Notes: a model not told the origin generated them from the sequence alone. A DNA stretch of 64,000 nucleotides from Streptomyces barkulensis (GCF_002843305.1 NZ_PGSG01000054.1:62001-126000); one strand, 5' to 3'. Positions 16,304 through 25,081 are shown, counted from the stretch's first letter. A program made the numbers and translations.

Positions 16304-16462
16304 GTGCCGGGCATTCTGAGCAAGATCGCCATGTTCGCCCGAACCCCGCAGGGTCGCCGTCTGACCCGGCAGGCCAAGAGGGCGGCCTCAGACCCCAGGA
16401 AGCGGGCCCAGGCCAAGCAGGCCCTGAGCAGGCTGCGCGGCCGGGGGCAGGGGCGTCACTGA
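16304..16462 (+). CDS. small basic conserved protein (52 residues)
   Basis: GTG 16304 has GGAGGA four bases upstream. The product is very basic: LSKIAMFARTPQGRRLTRQA, then AASDPRKRAQAKQALSRLRGRG. It matches a pattern I recognise from short conserved actinomycete proteins with the core ...ARSPQGRRL...A..AASDP..R. Function unknown; the charge suggests nucleic-acid or membrane association. A strong terminator follows 64 bases later. Confidence 0.75.
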   Translation: MPGILSKIAMFARTPQGRRLTRQAKRAASDPRKRAQAKQALSRLRGRGQGRH

Positions 16463-16525
16463 GGCGCGCCGCCCCTGCCCGGCCCGCCGGCCCGGGGTAC
16501 GGCTTCACCCCCGAGCACCCCCGAG

Positions 16526-16569
16526 CACCGCCGCCCGCCGCCGTGGAGAGACGACGGCGGGCGGCGGTG
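16526..16569 (+). terminator. terminator hairpin before aac(2')
   Basis: A perfect 15-bp stem (16526-16540 with 16555-16569) around a 14-base loop separates the small protein gene from the acetyltransferase gene. It ends 18 bases before the next start codon. Confidence 0.65.
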
Positions 16570-16587
16570 TGCTGCCAGGATGGGCGC

Positions 16588-17160
16588 ATGACCGGTATCA
16601 GGATCGGGGACGGCGGTGGTTTCGGCGGGATCACCCTCGTCCACACGGCGGATCTGGACGCCTCCGTACGCGCTGCGGCCCGGTCCCTGCTCGACGAGGT
16701 GTTCGAGGGGGACATGACCGACCAGGACTGGGAGCACGCCCTGGGTGGTGTGCACGCGCTGGCCTGGGACGGTCCGGAGCTGGTGGGCCACGCCTCACTG
16801 GTGCAGCGGCGGCTGCTGCACGGCGGCCGGGCGCTGCGCGCCGGCTATGTGGAGGGCGTGGGGGTCCGCGCCGACCGGCGCGGGCGCGGACACGGGGCGG
16901 CGCTGATGGGGTCGCTGGAGCGGGTGGTGCGCGGCGCGTACGACCTGGGGGCTCTGGCCTCCACCGACGAGGCGCTGGGTTTCTACGCGGCGCGCGGCTG
17001 GCTGCTGTGGCGGGGGCCCGTCTCGGCGCTCACTCCCTCGGGCACCGTGCGTACGGAGGAGGACGACGGGTGCGTGCACGTGCTGCCGGTGGCTGGCGGT
17101 GCGGAGCCGGACACCTCCGGTGAGCTGGTCTGCGACTGGCGCGAGGGCGATCTCTGGTAG
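16588..17160 (+). CDS. aac(2'): aminoglycoside 2'-N-acetyltransferase, AAC(2')-I type
   Basis: 190-residue GNAT acetyltransferase. It follows the mycobacterial AAC(2')-I sequence along its whole length: LVHTADLD, DWEHALGGVHALAWDG, LVQRRLLHGGRALRAGYVEGV, VRADRRGRGHGAALMGSLE (acetyl-CoA loop), VRGAYDLGALASTDEA, YAARGWLLWRGP and a C-terminal GELVCDWREGDLW. These enzymes acetylate the 2'-amine of aminoglycosides using acetyl-CoA, and in mycobacteria are chromosomal with a suspected housekeeping role. It is monocistronic here. The fold assignment is firm; activity on drugs is inferred. Confidence 0.9.
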   Translation: MTGIRIGDGGGFGGITLVHTADLDASVRAAARSLLDEVFEGDMTDQDWEHALGGVHALAWDGPELVGHASLVQRRLLHGGRALRAGYVEGVGVRADRRGRGHGAALMGSLERVVRGAYDLGALASTDEALGFYAARGWLLWRGPVSALTPSGTVRTEEDDGCVHVLPVAGGAEPDTSGELVCDWREGDLW

Positions 17161-17433
17161 TCGGCCGGCTCCGCCGGCGGGGCAGGGTGCCCGGCGTGGC
17201 GTCGGGGCGGGCCGTATCCGCCCGGCGTGTTCCGCTGCCCGGTCCACCACGGCCCACGCGGGCGGGTCCGTCGAGGGCGCACCGGGCTTCCGCCGGAGCG
17301 GTCACGGGCGTCGCGGCCGTTTCGGCGGCGATCCCGCGCAGACGGATTGTCTGCGGATGCCATGGGTGTCATGCTCACAACGCCTGTCGGTAAACCGGCG
17401 GTAACCCCCCTACTGCACCGTGAGGAGCCGCAC

Positions 17434-19620
17434 GTGAGCGATCCCCGAACCCAGCGGCGCACACCGCCCGGCACCGCCCCGGAAGCACCGGCCGCCCCGG
17501 ACGCCCCCGCCCGCGCGCCGGGCAGCAGCCGCCGCGGCGTCCTGCGCGCCACCGCCGCGGCGACGGCCGGGCTCGGCATCGCCGGGCTCCCCACGACCGC
17601 GGCCCACGCCGCCGAAGACACCACCGCCGGCCGCACCACCGCCGCATCCGGGCGGGCCGATGCCGCGGGAGCCGGCTCCTATCTGGTGGGGCGCGGCATC
17701 GCGGACGCCACCGGCGAGGTGGCCGAGGTCGGCATGATGGGCTACGGGCGCACCGACCAGCAGGCCCAGGGCCTGCACAACCGGCTGCGGGCCCGCGCCT
17801 TCGTCATCGCCGACCGGGCCGGGGACGGGAGCGCCGGGGAGCGGGTGGCCCTCGTCGTGGTCGACTCCCCCATGATCTTCTCCAGCGTGCACCAGGCGGT
17901 GCTGCGCGCCCTGGACGAGCGGTACGGCGGCCTCTACGACGCCCGCAACACCATGATCACCGCCACCCACACCCACGCCGGTCCGGGCGGCTACTCCCAC
18001 CACCTGCTCTACAACATCACCACGCTCGGCTTCCACGCCAAGACCTTCGACGCGGTCGTGCGCGGCATCGTGGAGGCCGTGGGCCGGGCCCACGCCGATC
18101 TGGCGCCTTCCGAACTGTCGCTCTCCCGGGGGGAGTTGCGCGGAGCCAGCGTCAACCGCTCCCGTACCGCCTTCGACCGCAACCCGGCCGACGTCAAAGC
18201 CCACTTCCCCGACGCGATCGACCCGCTCACCACGCTGCTGCGGATCGAGCGGCAGGGGCGGCTGGTGGGCGCGGTCAACTGGTTCGCCACCCACTGCACC
18301 AGCATGTCCGGCGACAACCGGCTCATCAGCGCCGACAACAAGGGATACGCCGCCTACCACTGGGAGCGCGAGGTGGCGGGCGCGGACTACCTGGCCGGCG
18401 GCGCGCCCGAGGTGATCGCCGCCTTCGCGCAGACCAACGCCGGCGACATGTCCCCCAACCTCGACCTGGAGCCGCCGGCCACGCCGGAGGACTTCGAGCA
18501 CACCCGGGCCAACGGTCTGCGCCAGTACCGGGCCGCCGCGCGGCAGTTGGACCGGCCCGGCACCCGGCTGTCGGGCGGCGTGGACTCCCGGCTGGTGTAT
18601 GTGGACCTCTCCGACGTCACCGTGGGACCGGAGTTCACCGGTGACGGGCGCACCCACAGGACGGCCAAACCGGCCGTCGGCGCGGCCATGGCGGCGGGCA
18701 GCACGGAGGACGGGCCGGCCTTCCCCGGCTTCTCCGAGGGCGAGAACCCCTTCTGGGACGCCGTCTCCGACTCGGTGATCTACACCGTCTCGCCGGAGCT
18801 GCGCGACGCCCACGCGCCCAAGGCGATCGCCGTGCCCATCGGGGAGATGAACCGGATCTACCCCTGGGTGCAGGAGATCGTCCCCGTGCAGCTGGTGCGG
18901 ATCGGCCGCCTGTACCTGATCGGCGTTCCCGGCGAGGTCACCATCGCGGCGGGGCTGCGGCTGCGGCGCACCGTCGCACAGGCCACCGGCGCGGACCTGG
19001 ACGACGTGCTGGTGGCGGGCTACGCCAACTCCTACTTCCACTACCTGACCACCCCCGAGGAGTACGACGCCCAGCACTACGAGGGCGGCAGCACCCTCTT
19101 CGGCCGCTGGCAACTGCCCGCGATCCAGCAGGTCTCGGCGGAGCTGGCCCGTGCGATGCGCGAGGGGCGGGCGCTGCCGGCCGGCCCAAAGCCGCCCGAC
19201 CTGTCCGCCGCGCCGCTCGCCCTCCAGCCGCCGATCGTGCTGGACGCCCCGCAGATCGGACGCTCGTTCGGTGACGTGCTGAGCCAGCCACGCGAGGGCT
19301 ACCGGGCCGGCGAGCGGGTCACGGCGGTGTTCGCCGGCGCCCATCCCGGCAACGACCTGCACCGGGGCAGCACCTATCTGCGGGTGGAGCGGTACGAGGG
19401 CGGGGTGTGGCGCACGGTCGCCGACGACGGCGACTGGTCGACGGCCTTCCGCTGGGAGCGCGACGGGATCGCCGCCTCGAAGGTGACCGTCACCTGGGAC
19501 GTGCCCGCCGACGCCGCCCCCGGCCGCTACCGCGTCCGCTACCACGGCGACGCCAAGCCCCTGGTGGGCGGCGCCCGTTCCTTCTCCGGCACCACGCGCA
19601 CGTTCACCGTGCTGGCCTGA
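17434..19620 (+). CDS. Tat-exported neutral/alkaline ceramidase
   Basis: 728 residues. Twin-arginine signal SSRRGVLRAT then a hydrophobic stretch (31-60). The ceramidase core has the zinc-site motif ATHTHAGPGG (178-186), a further His in WFATHCTSM (H287) and the active-site TNAGDMSPN with S340. YANSYFHYLTTPEEYD occurs near residue 530, and a C-terminal immunoglobulin-like domain (about 620-728) closes it, the full architecture of bacterial neutral ceramidases. It would cleave ceramide into sphingosine and fatty acid outside the cell. GAGGAG precedes the GTG at 17434. Confidence 0.93.
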   Translation: MSDPRTQRRTPPGTAPEAPAAPDAPARAPGSSRRGVLRATAAATAGLGIAGLPTTAAHAAEDTTAGRTTAASGRADAAGAGSYLVGRGIADATGEVAEVGMMGYGRTDQQAQGLHNRLRARAFVIADRAGDGSAGERVALVVVDSPMIFSSVHQAVLRALDERYGGLYDARNTMITATHTHAGPGGYSHHLLYNITTLGFHAKTFDAVVRGIVEAVGRAHADLAPSELSLSRGELRGASVNRSRTAFDRNPADVKAHFPDAIDPLTTLLRIERQGRLVGAVNWFATHCTSMSGDNRLISADNKGYAAYHWEREVAGADYLAGGAPEVIAAFAQTNAGDMSPNLDLEPPATPEDFEHTRANGLRQYRAAARQLDRPGTRLSGGVDSRLVYVDLSDVTVGPEFTGDGRTHRTAKPAVGAAMAAGSTEDGPAFPGFSEGENPFWDAVSDSVIYTVSPELRDAHAPKAIAVPIGEMNRIYPWVQEIVPVQLVRIGRLYLIGVPGEVTIAAGLRLRRTVAQATGADLDDVLVAGYANSYFHYLTTPEEYDAQHYEGGSTLFGRWQLPAIQQVSAELARAMREGRALPAGPKPPDLSAAPLALQPPIVLDAPQIGRSFGDVLSQPREGYRAGERVTAVFAGAHPGNDLHRGSTYLRVERYEGGVWRTVADDGDWSTAFRWERDGIAASKVTVTWDVPADAAPGRYRVRYHGDAKPLVGGARSFSGTTRTFTVLA

Positions 19621-19691
19621 TCCTTCCCGGCGGCCGGGCGTCCCGCACTATGCTCCACCGGGCCGCCCGGCCCGCCGGGGAGGTGGGGTGA

Positions 19692-20621
19692 GTGACGTAC
19701 GAGCCGGTACCGCTGCACCGGCTGGAGGTGCCCGCGCCGAACGCGCTGCCGTTCGCCATCGGCTCCTTCGACACCATCGGGCCGCTGTCGCGCGCCGGCT
19801 TCCCGCACCGGCACGTCTTCCACGAGGTCGTGTACGTCACCAGCGGAAGCGGCACGCATGTGGTGGACGCGGTGCCGTGGCCGCTGAGCCCGCCGAACCT
19901 CTGCGCGGTCGTTCCCGGTCAGGTGCACCACTGGCGCGGGGTCTCGGGCCTGAACGGCTGGGTGGTGCTGTTCACCGACGACTTCCTGCTGGAGCACCCG
20001 GAGGACCGCGAGACGCTGCGGGGGCTGCGGGAGCGGCCGTGGCTGCGGCCGCCGCGCGACGAGGCGGTGCGGCTCTCGGCGCTGCTGCGGGAGATGGACC
20101 GGGAGTACCGCGCCCGGGGCGAGGGATTCGCCTCCGTCCTCCAGTCCTATCTGCACGTCCTCCTCGTCCGCGCGAGCCGGCTGTCCGGCGGCGGCCCGCC
20201 CGCCGCAGCGGCCGGGCCGGAGGGCGGACGGGTGTCCAAGGCGGCCCGGGACTTCGGCCGGCTGCTGGAGGAGCCGGAGGCCGGACGGCTGTCGGTGCGC
20301 GAGTGCGCGGCGCGGCTGGGGGTGTCGGCCGGCCATCTGAACGAGACGGTCAGGCGGGCCACCGGGCGCACCCCGGGACAACTCCTGCGCCGGGCGCGGG
20401 TGCTGGAGGCCAAACGGCTGCTGACGGGGACGGGGATGACGGTGAGCCAGGTGGCCCGGCAGGCGGGCTTCTGCGATCCGGCGTACTTCTGCCGCTTCTT
20501 CCGCCGGGAGACCGGTGTCACCCCGGGCGCCTTCCGCAGCGGGGCCCGGGAGGGCGGCGGAGCGGGCGCCGACGGTGGGACGGAGCGGGGCGGGACCGGA
20601 ACGAATCACCACGACCGCTGA
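19692..20621 (+). CDS. AraC-family regulator
   Basis: 309 residues: an N-terminal cupin-like sensor (HRHVFHEVVYVTSGSGTHVV; about 30-110) and a C-terminal double HTH (LSVRECAARLGVSAGHLNETVRRATGRTPGQL, then MTVSQVARQAGFCDPAYFCRFF; about 205-290). It lies 71 bases after the ceramidase gene and 91 before the dioxygenase gene, all on the same strand, so it may control either secreted enzyme. Confidence 0.9.
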   Translation: MTYEPVPLHRLEVPAPNALPFAIGSFDTIGPLSRAGFPHRHVFHEVVYVTSGSGTHVVDAVPWPLSPPNLCAVVPGQVHHWRGVSGLNGWVVLFTDDFLLEHPEDRETLRGLRERPWLRPPRDEAVRLSALLREMDREYRARGEGFASVLQSYLHVLLVRASRLSGGGPPAAAAGPEGGRVSKAARDFGRLLEEPEAGRLSVRECAARLGVSAGHLNETVRRATGRTPGQLLRRARVLEAKRLLTGTGMTVSQVARQAGFCDPAYFCRFFRRETGVTPGAFRSGAREGGGAGADGGTERGGTGTNHHDR

Positions 20622-20712
20622 ATCCTGTCCATCGCCTCCGCCCGGACACCCGCATAGGTTCAGACCTGCTCGCGAAAGGTCCATACCACCTTCCCCGACA
20701 GCAGGAGAACCC

Positions 20713-21600
20713 GTGGAAGACCACACCACCCCCCGCCCCGGAGCCGGCTCCGAACCGGCCTCCGGGACCGGCTCCGGGACCGGCTCCGGGCCCGGCTCCG
20801 GGCCGCGCCCCATCAGCCGCAAGAACCTGCTCAAGGGGGCGCTGCTGGCCGCTCCCCTGCCGCTGCTCGTCGGCGGTGCGCCGGCCCTGGCCCGCAACCT
20901 GCGGCCGGCGTCCGCCGGCGAGCAGCTCCCGCTCACCCCGTACTGCGACGACGGGGACGACCCCACACCACCGCAGATGGAAGGCCCGTACTTCAAGCCG
21001 AACTCGCCGCGCCGCACCTCACTGGTCGACGCGGGCACCCAGGGCACACGGCTGACCGTCAGCGGGTACGTGTTCGGCCGGGCCTGCCGGCCGATCGTGG
21101 ACGTACTGCTGGACTTCTGGCAGGCGGACGTGAACGGCGCCTACGACAACACCGGCTACCGGTTCCGCGGCCACCAGTACACCGACGCACAGGGAGCGTT
21201 CGAACTCACCACGATCGTCCCCGGCCTGTATCCGGGCCGCACCCGGCACATCCACGTCAAGGCGCAGGCGCCGGGCCGTCCCGTGCTGACCACCCAGCTC
21301 TACTTCCCGGGCGAGCCGCGCAACGGCACCGACGCGATCTTCGACCCCGCGCTGCTGATGAACGTGCGGACGGTCGGCTCGGCGAAGGAGGCGACGTTCG
21401 ACTTCGTCCTCGACGTCTCCCAGACGCCGCCGCCCACCCCGCCCCCGGACGGCCCCGGCGGCACCTGGCGCGCGGGGGTGAACTACGGGGCCGGTGACCG
21501 GGTGGAGTACGGCGGAGCCTCCTACACCTGCCTCCAGGCACATCTGTCCCAGGCCGGCTGGGAGCCGCCGAACACCCCGGCCCTGTGGCGGCGGGCCTGA
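20713..21600 (+). CDS. secreted intradiol dioxygenase fused to a carbohydrate-binding module
   Basis: 295 residues: a Gly/Ser/Thr-rich leader, a Tat-like signal with Arg-Lys instead of Arg-Arg (PISRKNLLKGALLAAPLP), the dioxygenase core and a C-terminal CBM5/12-like module (about 250-295; W252, Y258, W283, W292). The iron ligands expected for intradiol cleavage are visible as Y144 (VNGAYDN), Y173 (PGLYPGR) and H179/H181 (RHIHVK). It should open catechol rings outside the cell while bound to polysaccharide or lignocellulose. A fusion of this type has been characterised in cellulolytic Streptomyces SirexAA-E. GTG start with AGGAG upstream. Confidence 0.9.
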   Translation: MEDHTTPRPGAGSEPASGTGSGTGSGPGSGPRPISRKNLLKGALLAAPLPLLVGGAPALARNLRPASAGEQLPLTPYCDDGDDPTPPQMEGPYFKPNSPRRTSLVDAGTQGTRLTVSGYVFGRACRPIVDVLLDFWQADVNGAYDNTGYRFRGHQYTDAQGAFELTTIVPGLYPGRTRHIHVKAQAPGRPVLTTQLYFPGEPRNGTDAIFDPALLMNVRTVGSAKEATFDFVLDVSQTPPPTPPPDGPGGTWRAGVNYGAGDRVEYGGASYTCLQAHLSQAGWEPPNTPALWRRA

Positions 21601-21651
21601 TCCCCGCCGACCGATCCCCGCCTGCCGGGTCTCTTCGCCCGGGCCACGCCA

Positions 21652-21688
21652 CCCGGGCCCGCCACCGAAACCCGGCGGCGGGCCCGGG
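21652..21688. terminator. bidirectional terminator between convergent genes
   Basis: A perfect 12-bp stem (21652-21663 with 21677-21688), extendable with a bulge, lies between the dioxygenase gene and the convergent hypothetical gene. Confidence 0.7.
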
Positions 21689-21693
21689 CGTGG

Positions 21694-22338
21694 TCAGTCG
21701 GCCGCCGCGGCCCCGGTCTGCGGGCCCCGGCGGGAGCCGAGGCAGGCCAGGAGTCCGTCGCGGTGCAGCCCGGCGACCGGCGCCATCAGGTCGGGGTGCC
21801 GCAGCAGGGGCGCGGCCTGCCGGTCGAGCCCGTCGGGCGCGGCCAGCCTGCGGAAGTCGACCGCCAGCCCCCGCGCGTGCTCGCTGCGCAGGGCACCGGC
21901 CACCGCCTCCTCCACCAGGTCCGGCGAGGTCAGCAGGCAGGCCGCCCAGCTGGCGAGGACCTCGTCCACCCAGGTGCGCCAGGCGCTCCCCGTCTCGCCG
22001 GGTTCGCGGGGCACGGGGATCCACGGCAGTCCGGCGGACGCGCCGTCGGGACCGTCGTGGCCGCCGGAGCTGTCGGGGTCGCCCGGGCCGCCGGAGCCGG
22101 CCGGCTCCGGGGCCGCCGCGCCGGTGATCCGGTCCAGCCGCAGGGCGCCACCCGGCCCGGCGACCGCCACCAGCGCGGCGTCCAGCGGCGTCGGATAGCG
22201 CAGCCAGGCCGCGACCGTGACCGCCTGGCGCGCCTGCGCCTCGGCCAGGGAGGCGCTGAGCACGCCGCCGGCGGTCGGGTAGGAGCGGACCAGCCACCGG
22301 GTGGTGGCGGCTATGACGGAGGAGAGATCAGCAGACAC
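21694..22338 (-). CDS. hypothetical protein
   Basis: 214 residues. No signal peptide, membrane segment or catalytic motif recognised. The N-terminal part has DLSSVIAATTRWLVRSYP; the middle is a disordered Gly/Asp/Pro/Ser region (about 75-110) and the C-terminal part is helical. Codon use is that of a real gene and it has its own terminator. Function unknown. Confidence 0.55.
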   Translation of the reverse strand: MSADLSSVIAATTRWLVRSYPTAGGVLSASLAEAQARQAVTVAAWLRYPTPLDAALVAVAGPGGALRLDRITGAAAPEPAGSGGPGDPDSSGGHDGPDGASAGLPWIPVPREPGETGSAWRTWVDEVLASWAACLLTSPDLVEEAVAGALRSEHARGLAVDFRRLAAPDGLDRQAAPLLRHPDLMAPVAGLHRDGLLACLGSRRGPQTGAAAAD

Positions 22339-22622
22339 CTTGGTCCCGCATTTCGGAAGAGCGGATTCCGGTATTCGGTACCTCGATGGTAACGAGACCC
22401 GCCCGGGCCGCCGGGGTGAATCGCGCCACCGGACCCCGGCGGCACGCGGAACACCTCACCGGGAGCCGAACCGGAGGGAGGCGCGCGGGAGAGCGCGCGG
22501 GAGAGGGTCTCGTCACCGGCCGTGTGCCGGGCTACGGTGACCTGTGACAGCCGCGCCTTCGGTGGTGACCGCACCGGCGGCGCGGGCGGACCCGGCGGGA
22601 CACGGCGGAAGGGGAACTGCCG

Positions 22623-22706
22623 TTGAACTGCACCACATGCGGAGCCACCGTCATCCAGGGCCCCGACGGGCGCTGGTCCTGCGGCAACTGCGGAGCGACC
22701 GGATGA
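22623..22706 (+). CDS. zinc-ribbon microprotein (27 residues)
   Basis: The TTG at 22623 opens a 27-residue frame with CTTC at residues 3-6 and CGNC at residues 20-23, that is, a complete C-x2-C...C-x2-C zinc-ribbon knuckle and nothing else. A purine-rich GGAAGGGGA lies upstream. Its TGA overlaps the ATG of the next zinc-ribbon frame as ATGA, so the two would be co-translated. The TTG start is an inference; the perfect Cys spacing supports it. Confidence 0.55.
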   Translation: MNCTTCGATVIQGPDGRWSCGNCGATG

Positions 22707-22858
22707 CCCCATCACACTCCGACGTCCCGGCACCCGATGTGGCCGTGATGCACTGCGCGCAGTGCGGCTGGGCGGTCCAGGAGGGGCCGCGCGGCGGCTA
22801 TGTGTGCACCCAGTGCTTCCACACCGTCGAGCCGCCACTGGACTTCGGCAGGGGCTGA
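22703..22858 (+). CDS. zinc-ribbon microprotein (51 residues)
   Basis: From ATG 22703 the frame encodes 51 residues with MHCAQCGWAVQEGPRGGYVC and TQCFHTVEP: two C-x2-C pairs 13 residues apart, preceded by a short Pro/Asp leader. It is a stand-alone zinc ribbon coupled by ATGA to the 27-residue zinc ribbon before it. Such small ribbons often act as protein-protein adaptors or bind RNA; no role can be assigned. Confidence 0.65.
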   Translation: MTPSHSDVPAPDVAVMHCAQCGWAVQEGPRGGYVCTQCFHTVEPPLDFGRG

Positions 22859-22896
22859 CCCGGGGCCGCCCGCCCGCGTCCCGCCCCGGGTACGCC

Positions 22897-23997
22897 TCAG
22901 CCGCCCCCTCGCGCCCGGGGCACGCGCGGCGCCGTGCTGTGCGGAGCGGGCCGCCGTGCGGCGCGGGGCGAGCCGGGCACCGCGGCCAGGACGTGCTCCG
23001 GCGGTCCGTCCGCGCCGGACGGCGCGGGGGCGCCCTCCGGCGGGGGGAGCAGCGGACTGCCGTGGCGCAGCAACCACCAGCGGTAGGCGGGGCTGGCCCA
23101 GGCGACCTCGGCGTAGGCGGCCATGAGGTCGGTGTGCAGACCGCCGATCTCGGCCGCCGACGGGCTGTCCGACCGGCAGGCCAGTAACAGCCGTACCGCC
23201 AGCGGGTCGTCGCGCAGCGGGCGGATGACCATTCCCTGGCGCTGCTGGGAGACGGGCTGGCACACGCTCACCGCCTCGCCCCCGGCGATCAGCGCCGCGG
23301 CGGTGGTGTTGTCGGGCACGTGGACCATGCGCGGGTTCAGTCCGGCGGTCGCGAAGGCGCGGCGCGTGGCGGCCCACTCCCCGTCCGCCGTGAAGTCGAC
23401 GATCCACTGGTCGTCGGCGAGGTCGGCCATGTCGACCACCCGTCGGCCGGCCTGGGGGTGGGTCTGGGGCAGGGCGATGAACTGCGGTTCCCTGTCGATC
23501 AGGACGTGCTGTTCCACCCCCGGGGGGAAACGCAGCGGAAAGCCCTCCGGCTCGTGGACGAACGCCACGTCCACCTGCCCGTCGGCGACCGTCTGGAGCA
23601 GCGAGTTGGCCGAGACGTCGATGTGGATCCCGGTCTCGGCCCCGGGGTAGCGCTCCCGGAGCCTGCGCACCCATCCGGCCACGGCGCGGCTGGCCGTGCT
23701 GCCGATCCGCAGCCGCGCCCCTCCGGCCAGCGCCGCCGCGCTCCTCGCCTCACTCACCAGGGCCGCCATGTCGGCGACGATCGGACGTGCGCGGCAGAGC
23801 ACGGACCGTCCCAGGGCCGTGGGGCGGCTGCCCGTGCGCTCCCGGGTGAACAGCCGTCCGCCGATGGCGTTCTCGATACGGCGCAGCTGCGTGGTCAGGG
23901 AGGGCTGGCTCATGCCCAGGCGCAGCGCCGCCTTGCGGACGCTGCCGGCGTCGGCGATGGCGCACAGCACACGCAGATGCCTCACGTCGAGCTCCAC
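22897..23997 (-). CDS. LysR regulator of snapalysin (SnpR/MprR-type)
   Basis: 366 residues: HTH in LDVRHLRVLCAIADAGSVRKAALRLGMSQPSLTTQLRRIENAIG, then a LysR effector domain and a Pro/Ala/Arg-rich tail (about 310-366). GTG 23997 starts right at the conserved region. It is divergent from the snapalysin gene at 24314, the classic streptomycete arrangement where the LysR protein activates snpA. A T-N11-A dyad is centred at 24168 between them. Confidence 0.9.
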   Translation of the reverse strand: MELDVRHLRVLCAIADAGSVRKAALRLGMSQPSLTTQLRRIENAIGGRLFTRERTGSRPTALGRSVLCRARPIVADMAALVSEARSAAALAGGARLRIGSTASRAVAGWVRRLRERYPGAETGIHIDVSANSLLQTVADGQVDVAFVHEPEGFPLRFPPGVEQHVLIDREPQFIALPQTHPQAGRRVVDMADLADDQWIVDFTADGEWAATRRAFATAGLNPRMVHVPDNTTAAALIAGGEAVSVCQPVSQQRQGMVIRPLRDDPLAVRLLLACRSDSPSAAEIGGLHTDLMAAYAEVAWASPAYRWWLLRHGSPLLPPPEGAPAPSGADGPPEHVLAAVPGSPRAARRPAPHSTAPRVPRARGGG

Positions 23998-24159
23998 CCC
24001 TGGAGGATAACGACGCCCCAACAGGCGGCACCAGCCGTCCAAACGCCACCGAAACGGCATGCCCGGCGTTCCCGGCGCACGACTTGGGCCGTCCCCGGCC
24101 GTTCCGGTGGTCCTCGGCGCGCCTCCTCCGGCCGGGGGCCGAGCGGTGCGATCACGGGT

Positions 24160-24176
24160 GATAGCCCGGCGCTATC
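24160..24176. promoter_or_regulatory. LysR activator site for snpA
   Basis: GATAGC-N5-GCTATC (24160-24176) is a perfect dyad obeying T-N11-A (T24162, A24174). It sits in the divergent region between the LysR and snapalysin genes, 138 bp before the snpA start codon, where published SnpR-type sites lie. Confidence 0.7.
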
Positions 24177-24313
24177 GCCTGTTGGCATCATCCCGGCGGC
24201 GCGGAGGTCGAACACAATTCTGACTGACCGAAGTTCCTCCGCCGGACCCGGCCCCCACAGGTTCCGCATCAGGTTCCGCACCCGGGTTCACCGACGAGAA
24301 GGAGACCCCCCAC

Positions 24314-24970
24314 ATGAAGTTCTCCAGAGCCGCCCTGGCCGCGGCGCTCGGTCTGGGCACGGCCCTGAGCCTGACCGCGGTTCCGGCCTCCGCGGCCCCC
24401 TCCCAGGCCGACCGGCTCCCCGCCTCGGTCGCCGCGTACTCCGGCTCCGCCGCCGACCAGGCCAACACCAGGGCCTTCTTCGAGGCCGTGATGGAGTCCG
24501 CGCTGTCCAAGCAGCGGGCCACGGGCGCGCAGGCCGTCACGGTCGTCTACGACGCCAGCCGGGCGCCCTCGTTCGCCACCGAGATATCCCGCAGCGCCCA
24601 GATCTGGAACTCCTCGGTCAGCAACGTGCGCCTGGTCTCGGGCAGCAACGCCGACTTCCGGTACTACGAGGGCAACGACTCGCGTGGCTCCTACGCCAGC
24701 ACCGACGGCCGCGGCAACGGCTACATCTTCCTGGACTACCGGCAGAACCAGGTCTACGACTCCACCCGCGTCACCTCGCACGAGACCGGCCATGTGCTGG
24801 GCCTGCGGGACAACTACTCCGGGCCGTGCAGCGAGCTGATGTCCGGCGGCGGCCCCGGCCCGTCCTGCACCAACGCCTACCCCAACTCCGCCGAGCGCAG
24901 CCGGGTCAACCAGATCTGGGCGTACGGCCTGAGCGCCTTCCAGAAGGAGTCCACCGCCAAGGCCCGCTGA
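24314..24970 (+). CDS. snpA: snapalysin, small neutral zinc metalloprotease (M7)
   Basis: 218 residues. A Sec signal peptide ([20 protein letters not shown], cleavage near ASAA) and a propeptide precede the mature protease. The zinc site is [11 protein letters not shown] (H156, E157, H160, D166), the aspzincin-like M7 motif in which Asp is the third ligand. Cys172 and Cys185 probably form the single disulfide. Snapalysin is a secreted protease of Streptomyces that cleaves next to aromatic residues. A GGAGAC element lies before the ATG. Confidence 0.95.
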   Translation: MKFSRAALAAALGLGTALSLTAVPASAAPSQADRLPASVAAYSGSAADQANTRAFFEAVMESALSKQRATGAQAVTVVYDASRAPSFATEISRSAQIWNSSVSNVRLVSGSNADFRYYEGNDSRGSYASTDGRGNGYIFLDYRQNQVYDSTRVTSHETGHVLGLRDNYSGPCSELMSGGGPGPSCTNAYPNSAERSRVNQIWAYGLSAFQKESTAKAR

Positions 24971-24985
24971 CGACAGGGCGGTTCT

Positions 24986-25005
24986 CCGGTGAGTCGGCTC
25001 ACCGG
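24986..25005 (+). terminator. first terminator hairpin after snpA
   Basis: CCGGTGAG-TCGG-CTCACCGG, an 8-bp perfect stem with tetraloop, 16 bases after the snpA stop codon. Confidence 0.7.
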
Positions 25006-25081
25006 CAGGCCGCCGACCGGCGCGGCCGCCCGCCGGCCCGGCGTTTTCTCCCCCCACGGACGCCGGTCCGGCGGCCCCACT

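Noticed and set aside
17410..19545. 711-codon frame opposite the ceramidase gene
   Set aside because: Antisense shadow rich in Gly/Val/His with no signature; the ceramidase on the plus strand has full domain support.
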